Origin: Henckelia pumila
Lineage: Eukaryota > Streptophyta > Magnoliopsida > Lamiales > Gesneriaceae
NCBI RefSeq assembly: GCF_033568475.1
Contig: NC_133122.1
Location: 180,129,449 to 180,193,448, forward strand
DNA: 64,000 nt
Direction of reading: 5' to 3'
The position numbers and the translations under genes are program-made. The notes beneath the pieces are model-generated. The model did no database searches. It was not told the DNA's origin and saw only the letters and a list, made by a program, of their open reading frames with translations. Below are positions 34,075 to 46,815 of this stretch, in pieces (position 1 is the first letter of the stretch; every line of letters begins with the position of its first letter).

Positions 34075-36261
34075 CCAAAAAGAACTCCTCTCACTTCCTA
34101 TATGACACGCGGGAACTCTGTGGAAGTCTTTGGAATTATTACGTTGTATTCAAATTATTTTCCACATATTTAAATTTTAAAAAACAAAATTCACATATTA
34201 AAAAAAACAAAAACTTATTAATAAAATACAGAAAAGAAAAGCAAAGTTTCATTACACGTTAAACAAACTAACAAAGAGACAGACTCTCCCCCAGGCCCCA
34301 ATTGCGTTTATGTAAACTCTATAAATTTTTCTCTCTCCAACAAAATTCATCTTCCGAGTAAAAACTTTCAAACCCAAATTTTTTTAACATAGCCATTTGA
34401 GAAAAATATTATAGTGAATTAAAATGCAGTTTGACCAAGAGACAAGATAAATATACACCACCTATGTAAGGTATTTCTTGATCATGTTTGTATGTCATAT
34501 CGAGTCATTGATTTTTTTGAGATTAACATACGGGTAATGTCCTTACGTTAGCATGAATGACCTGTTTTTTTATTTATTTTTTCTGCGAATGAACATCTCA
34601 CAGCAAAAAAAAACCAAGGTTTATACCAACATCAACCTAACTACGAGCCATGATTAATTTTTGCAGTCGTTATGATATGATGGTAGATATAAAGATATTC
34701 CTCAGCGTGTTACTTTAATAACCGTGGTCCCATATATTTCATGGCCCTTGTACTTGGTCGAGTAGTGAACCAAAATATTTTTTTTCTCATGCTTTTTTTG
34801 TTGCTGTACTTTTCCCCAAGTTTTATATTATATTGGTTGGTGCTCGTGGTTTTTAAAAAAATTCTAATATTTTAAGTAAATTCAAGAAAACCATTTGCAA
34901 TACATATTTGTTTTCCCAAGTGGATTTCTCTTCTTTAATTGTATTTTTTTCCGTTGTTTTTAAATTATTTTTATTTTACTGATCGAGATAGCAATTTTTT
35001 GGCAGTTGTGTCATTATGGGTGTAGATTCAACATCGATGGACCGATGGTATTCATAATTAATGAATATAGTGGTTGTTGAGTGAGTAAATGTGACTCCTA
35101 TGAGTTTGAACAAATTCCGCGGTATAATATATTACTATACAAGTAAGTTGATATTTATGCTTTATTTTTATTTTTTTTTGTTATTTGCATTTTGTTTGTG
35201 AATAAAATTTTACATATATAGTGGAGTGTAGATAACTCAAAATAAAACGTAAATATTAACTCTAAGCTTTATATATTTTTATTCTATTATATTAAAATTG
35301 AGGGGTTAGTATATTGATATAGTCATCTCTTCTTTATTTTACCCTTTAGTATATATTTAATTACCAAAATATCATTTTATTTTGTGCACGTTTATCTATC
35401 TATTCTATTAAAGTTGAGGTTGGTATGTTGGTATGACTAAATCCTCTTTATTTTATCCTTTAGTATATATTTAATTACCAAAATATCATTTTATTTTGTC
35501 CACTTTTATAAAATTAATTAATTAATTAAAAAAAACATTTTTCAAAATTGTTCTCTATTTTTTTTAATTAAAAAAATGTATTGCATAACAGCATAAGCAC
35601 GTAATATGTGCTTTCGAATACTAGTATATATAATATACGTGGCTATACAAACAATTCTTCTTGTTACATTTGTACTTTTTTTAAGTGGTTACATTTGTAA
35701 TTTCTAGATCCATATGGTACTATTTGAAAATGTTTTAAATTAGTTAGTATAAATTTTTCTTTACAAACTTTTATAAAGAAAAATCTACAATCTTTTAAAA
35801 AATATTTTAAAAAAAACTCATAATCACTTTTTTCAACTATTTCCAAATATTACACATCAACTAGTTGTGCCGGCTGAGCCTTCATGTCTTCATCTTAACC
35901 ATTTTTGGATAAAGAAATAATTCGATTTTTTACCCAATTGAGATGGCACAAAAAGAAAAGGCCACCTGATTAAAAGTTTGCTCGAATCTAATTATGTTTA
36001 CATTTGCCAGATAATTATCAGTAACTCGGAGAAAAATATTCACCACTGGCATAGTGGCATGTCAATAATTGGTGTATCTCGTATATACGAAAAATTGTCT
36101 TACGTGAAAAAATTTTTAATTATTTTGTAAAAAAAAAATAACAATAATAATAAAGGCAAAAATAAATAGTATCAATACAATAAATTAAAGGAAAACTTAA
36201 TCATAGGTCAAACTTAAACGTTAATATGTAGGTTGAGCTATTAACAATTGTAAAATAATAT
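34075..36261. other. AT-rich DNA with a tandem duplication
   Basis: No gene is seen. 35283-35395 and 35398-35505 are two copies of a ~115-bp unit (TATTCTATTA...GGTTNGTATNTTG...CCAAAATATCATTTTATTTTG). Confidence 0.5.
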
Positions 36262-36565
36262 AGGAAAACTGCAATTTTAATTTTGTATGTTTAGCGTTTT
36301 GCGATTTTGATCTTTTTGTTTTCATATTTTAGTTTTAGTCATGTATGTTTAAATTTTTTGCAATTTTCGTCATTTTTATTCGAAAATGCTCACGTGACAC
36401 TATACACGTCAGCTCCATATCAACATTGTATTAGCGTCATATCGGAAAAATTAAAGACTAAAATTGACAAAAAAATAAATACAGCGGACTAAAACTGAAA
36501 TATGAAAATATAGAAGACTAAAATGGCAAAATAACAAACATACGTAAGCAAAAAATAATTTTTCC
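36262..36565. mobile_element. TIR element related to 3622-4476 and 6530-6979
   Basis: The arms with GCAATTTTAATTTTGTATGTTT and its degenerate complement flank a centre with CACGTGACACTATACACGTC. The flanks are AATAATAT on both sides, which could be an 8-bp duplication, although the AT-rich context makes this weak. Length is 304 bp, non-coding. Confidence 0.6.
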
Positions 36566-37377
36566 AATAATATATTAATATTTAATAATGAACAGAATGA
36601 CATGAATAAGAGGTCATTGTGAATTTGTGATACTCCATTCTCATCCAATTCTTTGGATCATTGTAAGCTTATACTACATTAGATCGTGCTTACTTGATAC
36701 GTCGAAAATTAAAAGTTGCGACTTGCGAGTTTCATCTACATTTAAGAAAATTTGATGGAATTCACATATTCGAGCAAGGATTAGATATTTTTAAAGCTGG
36801 ATTTTAAAATTTTTATAGTAAATCGATCGAATTAAACTTTTATCTCTAACTTTGAGGCAAATCATATACCGTTTTGAAATTTATATGGGACCAAAAAATT
36901 GTTTGACTGAAATCGTTGCACAACAATGATGGTAAGCAATTTGGATCGCATTATTGCGATAAGCATTATTTGGTTCAGACATGTACCAGTCACATTCAAA
37001 TCACATAAAATTTATCACTGACACAATTTGTTCAAAATAATCTCATATCAAAAAAATAAAATTAAAAGAACTGCGGTTTCGACGTATCTATATACCATAC
37101 CTATACTATGACAATGTTTGGTACGAATGATGAAATAAATAATATATAGATAAGTAATGTATTGTAATAAAAAATAAATAAGAAATGATAGTGAATATGG
37201 TATTTGATTTGATTGATAGATTATAGTTGATTTTATTTAATTGATTAAATTTTATATAAAACTGATAAATTATCATTTTATCCTTTTAACAATAAATAAA
37301 ATATAAATAATATTATTTATTAGGGATAATATAGTAATTTAAATTCAATGATTTGATTAATGTAAGATAAATAATTA
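36566..37377. other. AT-rich DNA, no gene
   Basis: The part from about 37108 (CAATGTTTGGTACGAATG) together with 38129-38250 (ending CAATCAAACATAGCC) may be an outer inverted-repeat element hosting the MITE at 37378-38128. Confidence 0.35.
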
Positions 37378-38128
37378 GGTTGTGTTTATTTGATGTGATA
37401 AGTATATGATTATATTAATAATCTTAAGCAATCACATGTTTACTTAATTTTTTAGGGCCCGTATTAACTCATAAAGCTCATCCATAATTATCTAATTTAT
37501 ATTTTAAACTTTGATGATTTATCACAAATAAAGGGTGTGATAAATAATCATTATGTTTTTAATTGAAAAAAAATACACTAATATCCTTCATTTACTTTCC
37601 AAAAAAATAATATGTGAAAATCTCATTTTAAAAAAATTATATAACATGGATATAAATTTCAAATACTTTAAGATATATTAATACATTTCATTTAATTTAA
37701 ATATACGAAATGTTCATTTAAAAATTATAAAACATGAAAAAAAATTCTAATAATTTAATATATTATTAATGCATTTCATTAGAATTTATCGTTATTCATG
37801 GAAAAAAAAAATTTAACTCAATTTATTAATTTTTTTAAAAATAAATAATATTTATACTCAATAATTTTGGTCAATTAAAATAATTTACATTGTCCAATAA
37901 AAATTACAATCCCAATTTTACAAATAAAAACTAAAAATAAGATTATATATTATGCACAAAGGACAAAATTGTAACTCGTCATTTAATCATAGTATCAATC
38001 ACAAAATTGATCCATTAAAGTAAATATGTGATTGTTTATGCATCATTATTCAACGTCCTATAAAATTAGTTTAATAGTCTTAGTATTATTTATCTATATA
38101 TAATTAATCTCACTAAGTAAACACAACC
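37378..38128. mobile_element. Tourist/PIF-like MITE with GGTTGTGTTTA ends
   Basis: The ends GGTTGTGTTTATTTGATG and its inverse CTAAGTAAACACAACC carry TTA on both sides (37375-37377 and 38129-38131). Length is 751 bp, AT-rich and non-coding. Confidence 0.7.
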
Positions 38129-38479
38129 TTAATGATTTGATTGATGTAAAATTATAATCAATAGATGGATAAATAATATGATCAGAAGAACGTAGGACTA
38201 GATAGGATAAATTTAAACAAGGATTATTAATAATCCAATCAAACATAGCCTATAACATATATCAATATTTTTATCTGTATCTATATTTTTATTTATTCTA
38301 TAAATATTTTTTTATTTTATAAAATAAATATATGAGTTTGGAGTACTGCGAATTTACGAATATCTCATCTTTTTAATTCAATAATAATTAATAGATATCT
38401 TTTTGTTTGGTTTTTATCTTTTCACGTATTTAATATATTTTTAAATAAATTGAAAGAAAATTAAATCTAGACTCCATTT

Positions 38480-38940
38480 TTTAAAAAATGAAATTTACGC
38501 TCTATTTTTTAAATGATCTCTATCCTTAATTAATAGAATTTAAAATAAATAGAAGAAGAATGAAATTTACACGCTGTTTTTTTAAAATGAAAATATTCTT
38601 ATTTTTAAATAAATAATGGATGTGCTTGTGTTTGATTTATCTTTTTTTTTTTTGCCCTTTTGTTTGATTTCTCTCTTTTTTTTTTTTCATTTAATTGATG
38701 GATTTTAATACATAGAGTGAAAATGAAATTTACACTTATCTTTTTGAATGAACTCTGACCTTATTTTTTAAATAATTAATGGATTTCCGTTTATCTGATT
38801 TCTGCCCTTTAGGCTTAATGGATGCCCTTTTGTTTGATTCGTTTCCCATTAATTGATGGATTCTAAAATAAATAGAAGAAAAATGAAGTTTACACTCCAT
38901 TTTTTTTAAAAATAAATGCACCCTTTTTTTATTGTATCAC
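38480..38940. repeat. Degenerate tandem array with AATGAAATTTACAC units
   Basis: Four loosely repeated units begin near 38486, 38559, 38723 and 38882, each with GAAATTTAC or GAAGTTTAC followed by a T-run, with TTAATNGAT and AAATAGAAGAA between. It is non-coding. Confidence 0.5.
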
Positions 38941-40141
38941 TTGAAAATAATACTTATATTGAGTTTTCTTCTTTTTTTTAAAAAAAAATGTCTTAACATT
39001 TTTAATTTCTAAAGTAAGTTATCGCGAGACCATAGATTTGGTTTTTTTTTTTTTTTTTTTTTATAAAAAAAACATTTATATACTATTAATAAAAGAAAAG
39101 AAGTTAATAGTAACTATTTTTGGTGATTTTTTTTTTAATATTTCAAATGTACTCTTAGTTTTTTGTGGCTTTTATTTTTTTATTCAACTTTGATTTACTT
39201 TTTAAAATTTTTGTAGAACTTTATTTTTTTCTTAGTGAAAGAATGTTTGAATTTGTTCTATTGTGTCACAATTATAAATCATTAACTTTATATAATAATC
39301 TTTTTTTATTAAAAAAATGATTTATCTGCTATAATTTTGTGTATATATATCGCGTGTGCCCCAGTTGCTAGTATAATTAATAATAATAGAGAAAGGCAAA
39401 AGTAACATACATGTTTTTCTTATATGTTCGTATAGATGCCGATGTTTTATATAATTATGGATTTATATCCCATTTCAAATATATAATTGTATACATAGTT
39501 TTTTTCTCATAAAAAACACACACATATCCGGATGGAGAGTTTCCATTTTGATCATGTAAAAGAAATACGGAATATTAATAACAAAATATGATGATGGCAT
39601 TTACTTTGAAGATGATGGTCTTCTCGAGTCCCAGTTCAGTCCAAATAGAAACGACGTTTCGAGACTAATCCCACAATAAAGCAACAGGTGAAAGGTCCAG
39701 TTTTGATTTTTTTTTTTTTTTCATGTAAGGTCCACAAAAAATGTGGACCCCACATGAAAAAAAAATATGTGCACAAATCTGGACCCTTCTCGTGCAGTTG
39801 AGGAAGTACCACAACTGTAGGGTCAAATCTCACGTCTTTTGACTCTGTACTCCTTTATTTCCATGGCCATGATTCATAATTTTCATATGAGACCCACAAG
39901 TTTCATGTAGGGTTCACGTGAAAATTATATGTGGCTCAATCATGGTCATCAAATCTGCAGAAGGGTTATTACCGCAGGGTCGAATTACCCGTAGATGATA
40001 TGCTAGATAGCTATCATCACGTTATTATCTTTATATTATATTGAACGATTATTTGATTTTAATATGTAACGTGGAGTAGATATTTTTTATAAACTCTACA
40101 TATCTGAATTTTGTTCGATTGAATGTTACGTTATAGTAGTC
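38941..40141. other. T-rich intergenic DNA with a hairpin
   Basis: Long T-runs occur, and a perfect-looking hairpin lies at 39722-39756 (CATGTAAGGTCCACA and TGTGGACCCCACATG) inside a poly-T/poly-A frame. Motifs ACTGTAGGGTCAAAT (39815) and CCGCAGGGTCGAATT (39972) recur. No gene is seen. Confidence 0.45.
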
Positions 40142-40849
40142 AGGGGTGGAGCCAGAACTAGATATCAAGAAGGGCCAATAGCAAACTCGAAAAAGATCAA
40201 ATATTTATTATATATAACAATAAAAATTTTAATATATTATATTGTATCAAATTAATACTACATTAATATTCATCATAAAAATTATAAATATATCATTATT
40301 TCTCGAATCTATTAGAATTTAATTAGAAATTCTCATTGCAAATCACGAAAATCATCTACGACTACAAGAAAACTATATCGAACTTTTCAGAAATTTGATT
40401 CTCAATATACACTAGCAAACAATCATTAAAAATTCCACATTTCATCATATTATGAAGCATAATTCCGACTATATTTATAATATAATTACATATTTATAAA
40501 AACAAAAAAATCAATATATTTTAAAATATTAAGTATCCTCCCGAGTACATGTTAGAATAAATGAAACAAAGAAAGTTATTTTAAAAATCGTGTAATAAAA
40601 CATTAATGACAATGGATTTTTTTTTTTTAAAAAAACACATCTCACAAAAATTTAAAAACGAATTATAATTCAAGAGAGTAAAAAAATAAAAGAAAGGAAC
40701 ACACATTTTATTTTGTAGCTTTTAAACAAGATGAAGGGGAGGGTAGGGAAGAGAAGAAAAAATTAAAGACTAAATATTGCATGAAAAAATTGAGGTTGGC
40801 ATTCGATAAATTATGTTTATCAGTTTTATAAAATTAATTCAAAAAAATA
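40142..40849. mobile_element. Left end of a hAT-like element (CAGGGGTGGAGCCAG)
   Basis: The terminus CAGGGGTGGAGCCAGAAC is typical of plant hAT elements. No matching right end was found downstream, so the element is truncated or the boundary is chance. The AT-rich interior has no coding capacity. Confidence 0.4.
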
Positions 40850-41851
40850 AAAAAAATATATTACTATTTTGATGAGCAGCTCCATCAGCTACTCTATTCA
40901 TGTGCGATAACGATATGAACCCCGGAGAGTCAAGAAGAGCCCGAATTTCCAAAGTCATGATCATTAACTCCTTTTGGACCCAAAGTCTCAACATGATGGT
41001 TAACTGCGTGAACTGCCTAAAGAGATTCCGAAAAGATTCAAACATTGAAAAAGCCAAGAACCTGACACACATCCTCTGAAGTCACAAATTACAGCCCCAA
41101 CATTGAAACGATTCAAACGTTCGTTGCATCCCACGTCAACATCCAATCGCAATTGGTTTTGTATTAGAGGTTTCCAAACCGATTTTGAACTTTGAAAATC
41201 TGCTTGTATAGGAGAATCACACCTGAAAGAAGCCAGCCTTACGACCTCTGCATAGAACACGAATGGGTAATCCTACGAACCTCTCGAATCATACTATATA
41301 TATATATACACCTCATCACCGCAAACAATTCAATATCCTCCTTTTTAAAATAGTTCAATAGCACTAGCCCATAGTCAACAAAGGAAGCCTTCTTAAATTA
41401 ACGCAAAAGACTCCAAAAAATTGAATTTTTCCATGCATTCTACACACCCTTACAAAAGAAAATAGTATGAATCGTAGCAGCGAAAGTATTCTTGCATAAA
41501 GGACAAATACGTGTCGTTGGAACATTATGTGAACAATATTTCACTAATTCTCCAAAGTATATTTTGATTGGAATGGTGGTGGTGCTAAGCTATTTATCTC
41601 CACAACATAACCAAGTTAAACGGAAAAATTTCCGTTTGAGCTTCCCACCTAATATCTAACATTTGCACAACCCTTTTTATTCAAGGGTATGTTACGAATT
41701 GCTTCTGCTTCATATACTGGGAAAACCTGACAACCTCTAATCCCAAGTTCCATTGATTGTAATTAGATCAACCACTTTCAAAAGCGAATTCCTCTGCGAA
41801 CTTAAGAAGCTTCATCTAAGGGTCTGATAGAGCTAGAATATATATAATTAC
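40850..41851 (-). mobile_element. LINE, 3' third (zinc-finger and RNase H-like region)
   Basis: Read on the minus strand, degenerate frames give EAEAIRNIPL, a zinc-finger region (ICPLCKNTFAATIHTIFFC) and an RNase H-like region (DVDVGCNERLNRFNVGAVICDFRG, then SLSHMNRVADGAAH). This is the C-terminal order of plant L1-type LINE ORF2. Stops and frameshifts show it is dead. The piece continues the LINE at 52682-53821 after an LTR inserted with a 5-bp duplication (ATTAC at 41847-41851). Confidence 0.75.
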
Positions 41852-42149
41852 TGTAGTAACTCTGCACGGATCACATATTAACTTTCAATCTTAAGCATGC
41901 AATTAGCTTAATAGAAAATAACTATAAAAGAGAGTAATCTCAACATGTTTACAACATAAACGGACGAAATACAAGCAGTACTAAAACCCAAAATATAGTT
42001 ATACATAAAACCATATTAAAATCCAAATCTAGCTGTAGGCAAATAAAAAATATTAGTAGCCCCTGGTCCCTGTACCTAACCCTTCCTCGATCCTCTCGTT
42101 CCGTCCAAACTGAGATGTGAAGACCTGAAAAATCAGTTGAGTAGTCGAA

Positions 42150-43602
42150 GAACAAGTTCGAGTTGAGCAGCTGAACTGGGCCAACCACAAAAGCAGCCCG
42201 AGTTGAGCAGCTAAACTAGACCAATCGAAGAACAAAAGCAGTCAGGCCAGTCCATTGGGGCGTCCAACTGCCAATCCGTAATAAACAACAGAAAGTATGG
42301 GATTTTGTAACCGATGTAATAACTCAAAATCAAGGAAATTCAAGGGAATTAAATGGCGTGCAACAACCAAATTTGAGCCTATAAATAGCACTCAGAATTC
42401 CGATTAAGAGTGGCACAAGATTCTGAGCAAATACACAGAAATTCGATTGAGAGAATTCAGTGGAGCGACCATCGAACGTCCAGTCGAGTTTCACCTCAAG
42501 AACAACTGAAATTTCTATTAGCAATCTATAGTAAGTGGGCTTTTGGTTCTAAAGCTAATATTACGTTTTAAATCTATTCTAGCATGTATATCTGCTTTCA
42601 AAGTCTGAATATCTGAAATATGTGATTTTGATGCACTGAAGCTTGTGAACTAGTGATAGGAATATATATTCTGAACAATCTGCTTTGTTTTTGTTCTGAT
42701 TCCTCATCCTTTAGAGGATAAACATATAAGAGATTGATATCAGTTAGCCACAAAAATCATGAGTAAACTGGTGCATAATTTGATTCTGTAATTCTGTTGA
42801 ATATATATGATTTTAGTTTTGCTATGATTCTGTATATGTATAAGATTTTTGTTAAAAAACTAATTTTAAAAGCTGAGATATTTTCTCAATTTACCGAGTG
42901 ATACTCATATCACTCACCCAACCAAAACCATCTCAGATAAGAACGAAGAAGGACTCGAGGATGATGAGCAGAACTAGTTTTGGGGCTGGTGAATACGATC
43001 ACTGACTTCTGAAATTTAGATTTAGTATACTATGTCCGCTGCATTTTTTTTATCAGTTTAGAGTTCTGTTAATCGAGCATTGTAAAAGACGATGAGCACG
43101 TTTGGGAACAATAAATTTTTATTTAAAAAAGTGTTTTTTAAAGTTGGATTTTAAAAGTATTTTTTCAAATAAAAGTTGTAGTATTTTTGTATTTGGATAA
43201 ACAAATGAAAAACACTTATTTAATTGATGAATCTGTTTGGAAGAATATTATTTGTGTTTGGATAAACAAATAAAAAACAATTATCTAGAAATAAAATTAT
43301 AAAAGCACTTAAAAAAGCCACATTTTTTGGCTTCTAAAAAAACATCAATTATAGCTTAATTAAGTGCTTTTTAAATCACTTAGAAGCCTATCCAAACACT
43401 AAAATAATCACAAAAGTGCTTTTTTTTTTAATTAAAAAAAGTGCTTTTCTTAAATTATCTAGTGTTCCCAAACGGGCTTGATGTATTTCAGTTTATGAAG
43501 TAAAAGACTGGTTATTTCAAAATTATGTAAGAGGCTTGCTGTTTAATATGAAAACGTTAAATAACGTCGATGTCAACTAGATCCCAGTTACGGGACGTGA
43601 CA
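42150..43602 (+). mobile_element. LTR-like insertion inside LTR-B
   Basis: This block interrupts LTR-B. It has a TATA-type AGCCTATAAATAGC (42378) and ends GATCCCAGTTACGGGACGTGACA-like sequence at about 43580-43602, a typical gypsy LTR terminus. It is probably a solo LTR of another family. The left end is uncertain; no secure TSD was found. Confidence 0.45.
43094..43478. mobile_element. MITE with CACGTTTGGGAACA ends
   Basis: GAGCACGTTTGGGAACA at the left and TGTTCCCAAACGGGCT at the right are inverted. The interior has AAGTGCTTTTT motifs in both orientations. No clear target duplication was found. It is nested in the LTR-like block. Confidence 0.6.
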
Positions 43603-44019
43603 TGATACCTGCCCTGTGGAGTGGGATGTCGAAGATAATACCGAGTACGTGACCGACTAACGTCCAGTACGAAATTATGAGTCTAGAAGCTAATATGATG
43701 CATGCAGCATGAGATGACTGAGTGATTGGTCAACTACCAAGTCCTGCTCAGACTATGAGCCAATGAATATGTAGCACCATCTGGTAATTCCACCGCGGGA
43801 TAGCTCACACACTCGTCTAGATCACCATAGCATCTGTCTCCATCATAACAATAACTCCCGGTGTCAGACCCATATATGCAGGTGTAGAGTTGAGCGACCC
43901 TACTAGAAAGACTATCTCAAAGGAGATACGACTCAACATGTATGTACACATGTAGTATATATAAAAAGCAACAAAACAAATATCACGACACATAAGATGT
44001 AACATATAAGCATACATAC

Positions 44020-45540
44020 TGTAGTGAACCGTTTAGAATCACTTACTAACAGAGACTTTAAGCATGCAATTAAAACTTAACAATCAATAATCAAAGAAAA
44101 CTGCGGAAACTTTAAACAAATACTAATCCGACAGAATACAACTGGTAATTAATGTACAATCAAATCGAAAACCCAAAAACAATAGGGCCAGTTCTAACTA
44201 TCCCTGCTGGTACCATTTGAGTCCACAACTCTTTGGTCACCAACTACAAACTAGTCCCCTAACCTGGAAAACCTGCAACTGCCCCGTCGAATGGGGTTGT
44301 CCAATAAAAATACACGGACGTGAGCTAACAAAGCTTAGTACAGATGTATGAATATACACATGCTATGAATGCTAAACGCAAGTAAAGGGTGCCAAAAACT
44401 TATCCATATAGAATCCTGCTCAGTCAAAGGCGCCATGGTATGTAGCCCACTGGGCTGTCGCATCAGGAGGTACTCCATACCATAAAATCGTGAAAATATC
44501 CGGATCCAAAACCATGGTATCCATCCAAAAAATATAATGGGACTGAGCGACCCCTCTACTGGTTATATCAATGATAAAAGGCTCAACATGATAATGCATG
44601 CATCATAATATCCGTGACATAATCAATACACATATCAGTAATGCCACATAAAACATGCAAACATAGAAGATTCATATTCAACCAGGGTATCTCGGATAGT
44701 ACGTTCGTGCCTCAAATCATGCAAATCAAGCAACCTAGCCACCTGGGTACTCGAGTCCAAGCCTATAAGCATATAATCATTATATCACTTATAGTTCTCT
44801 AAAATCCATAACTAAACTAATAGCTACTCACAAAAGATAATCAAAGTCTAGCAATATACCTGCATCCGTCGTTAGCTCTTTGATGACGATGACCTCAAAA
44901 CATAGGCACAACTCCGCTACGATTTCGGTAGCACCTCGCTATCTCCCGACCTCCATAAATGATGCCTAAAATGGCCTAAAAGCCCATTAGAAACACCTAG
45001 GAACGAGAGAAAGAGAGAGAAAAATGAGCAAGTGAAATGAGGTCTCGGCACCCCTATTTATAGACCACGTTCGAAACTACCAAACTCGCGATCGGAACTT
45101 TCGAACTCACTTCGGATCTTTCGATCGTGCTTCCGAATTCTCTCCACTGAACTTATGTCTTTTGATTGGAAAACACGGCTGTCGACAACGTTCAAAAATT
45201 CCGAACTAGGGGATCGAAACTACCGATCTCCACCCTGTCCAATCACAATTCAGAAAGCCCATATCTGCCTGTCGGGAAACGTTCAGATATTTCGAACTCA
45301 GGATCAGAGCTTCCGAACTCCAACTCTTGCTTTCGAAGGGATCGGAACTTTCGATCTCCACCCTGTTAAAGTTTGGACCTTCCGAACTGTCGAACACTTG
45401 GAACCCTCCGGACCATTTTCGAACGTCCTGAATCCGATTTTTTACTTATTAATCACATCTGAGAATTACTTAATCATGTTTTAAAAATTCTAAATATGCT
45501 TAGACATTTAATTTTTTATTTTGAAAATCGGGTTACTACA
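44020..45540 (-). mobile_element. Solo gypsy LTR with perfect TSD
   Basis: It starts TGTAGTGAACC and ends CGGGTTACTACA. Flanks are CATAC on both sides (44015-44019 and 45541-45545). The LTR is 1521 bp in minus orientation. U3 (about 45060-45420) holds many TCGGAACTTTCGAAC-type motifs. A TATA box lies at 45053-45062 (complement of CTATTTATAG), and the conserved CCGTCGTTAGC motif is at 44866. It is nested in LTR-B. Confidence 0.85.
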
Positions 45541-45892
45541 CATACTCACTAGCAATCTCAATCAGTACTTACGTACGTCTATATGATAGGTCGAGTGAAA
45601 TCAGGGTCTAGTGTCAAAACCTACAGTCAAATGATTATCATATCACTAATCATGTTCTAAAAGCCTTAACTAAGCTAACAGATACTCTTATTTTCTAATA
45701 GAATTCTCGGACCATACCTATGTCCGTCGTAGCCTGCCAATGTCAAAAGCCCTGGATTTTAGGCACAACTCTGTTGTTATTCCAGAAGCACCTTGTTATT
45801 GCTCGGCACTCACTTGTATGACTAACTCACTAGTATAAACTGATTTGAAAGGGAAATTGTGAATGTGTGACTTCTGAAATGCTATGTTGGAT

Positions 45893-46234
45893 TGCAATAA
45901 TTGTCCCTGCGAGATAGCGTGATCGAACCATGGTGCTTGGGCTGTTATGCGGTTTAAAATATTTGAGTTGCACAATTACCACCAGCTATAACTTTTGGTA
46001 AAGTGGAAAGCGCTCGGTCCTACAATTGGTATCAAATATAATGTCATGTGTTTGATTTCATTGATTACAATGATGCAATTATTGAGAAGGAGATTTTCGG
46101 GGTGCGATAATTATCCCTGTTGGATAGAACGATCGAACCATAACGCTTGGACTGTTGTACGGTTTAAAATATTTGAGTTGTAATATTACCACTAGCTATA
46201 GTTTTTGGTAAAGCGGCAAGCACTCGGTCCTACA
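45893..46234 (+). mobile_element. TRIM-like miniature LTR retrotransposon
   Basis: Two 132-bp direct repeats (45893-46024 and 46103-46234) start TGCNATAATTNTCCCTG and end TCGGTCCTACA. Between them are 78 bp that begin ATTGGTATCAAAT, close to the initiator-Met tRNA binding site TGGTATCAGAG. They end in a purine-rich GAGAAGGAG...CGGGG. This is the layout of a TRIM. A TSD was not confirmed; the exact ends may shift a few bases. Confidence 0.65.
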
Positions 46235-46472
46235 AGCTGCCTCAAAGCCCTATTTATAAACAGAGTTCGGATGCTCCGAACTCAGATTTGGACCTTCCAA
46301 ACTCTGCATGCGTGAAACGTATCTGGTTTTTGAGTTCGGTTGGTCTAATCGCCCCTTCGGATGTTCCGAACTCTGCATGCAACGATGAGTCACCACTTCT
46401 CGGACACCTCATGGGCAAATGACTTTGGAAGGTCCGATCGGGACTTTAGACGTTCCGAACTGCCACGTGTCC

Positions 46473-46769
46473 TGTAGTAGCCCGGTTCTATTTTACAAGA
46501 TTAAATGATTTTAAACATGTTAAAAAATGACATATAATTTTAAAAATGTCAAAACGTGTTTTAGGATTCCTTATTTGGTTAAAATAAGTGGAAAATCAGA
46601 TCCGAAACATCCGAAAATGGTAGGGTAGGTCCCAGGGGTCCAAAAATGAGTTTGAAAGGACCAAAACAGTTTGGAGCATACTGACCAGTTCGGGCCGTCG
46701 GAACCCAGTTCGGACCGTTCGAACTCCGCCTATAAATAGGCCATCCAAGGACCTCATTTCTCACTCAAT

Positions 46770-46815
<46 letters not shown>

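Noticed and set aside
33698-34173. Open frames on both strands in GC-richer DNA
   Set aside because: They come from the repeated GGCGGGTTGG motifs of a MITE-like element; no domain or start context.
43594-43602. TSD for the LTR-like block at 42150-43602
   Set aside because: ACCTG occurs near both sides (42126 and 43608), but it does not sit next to TG...CA termini, so I do not call it.
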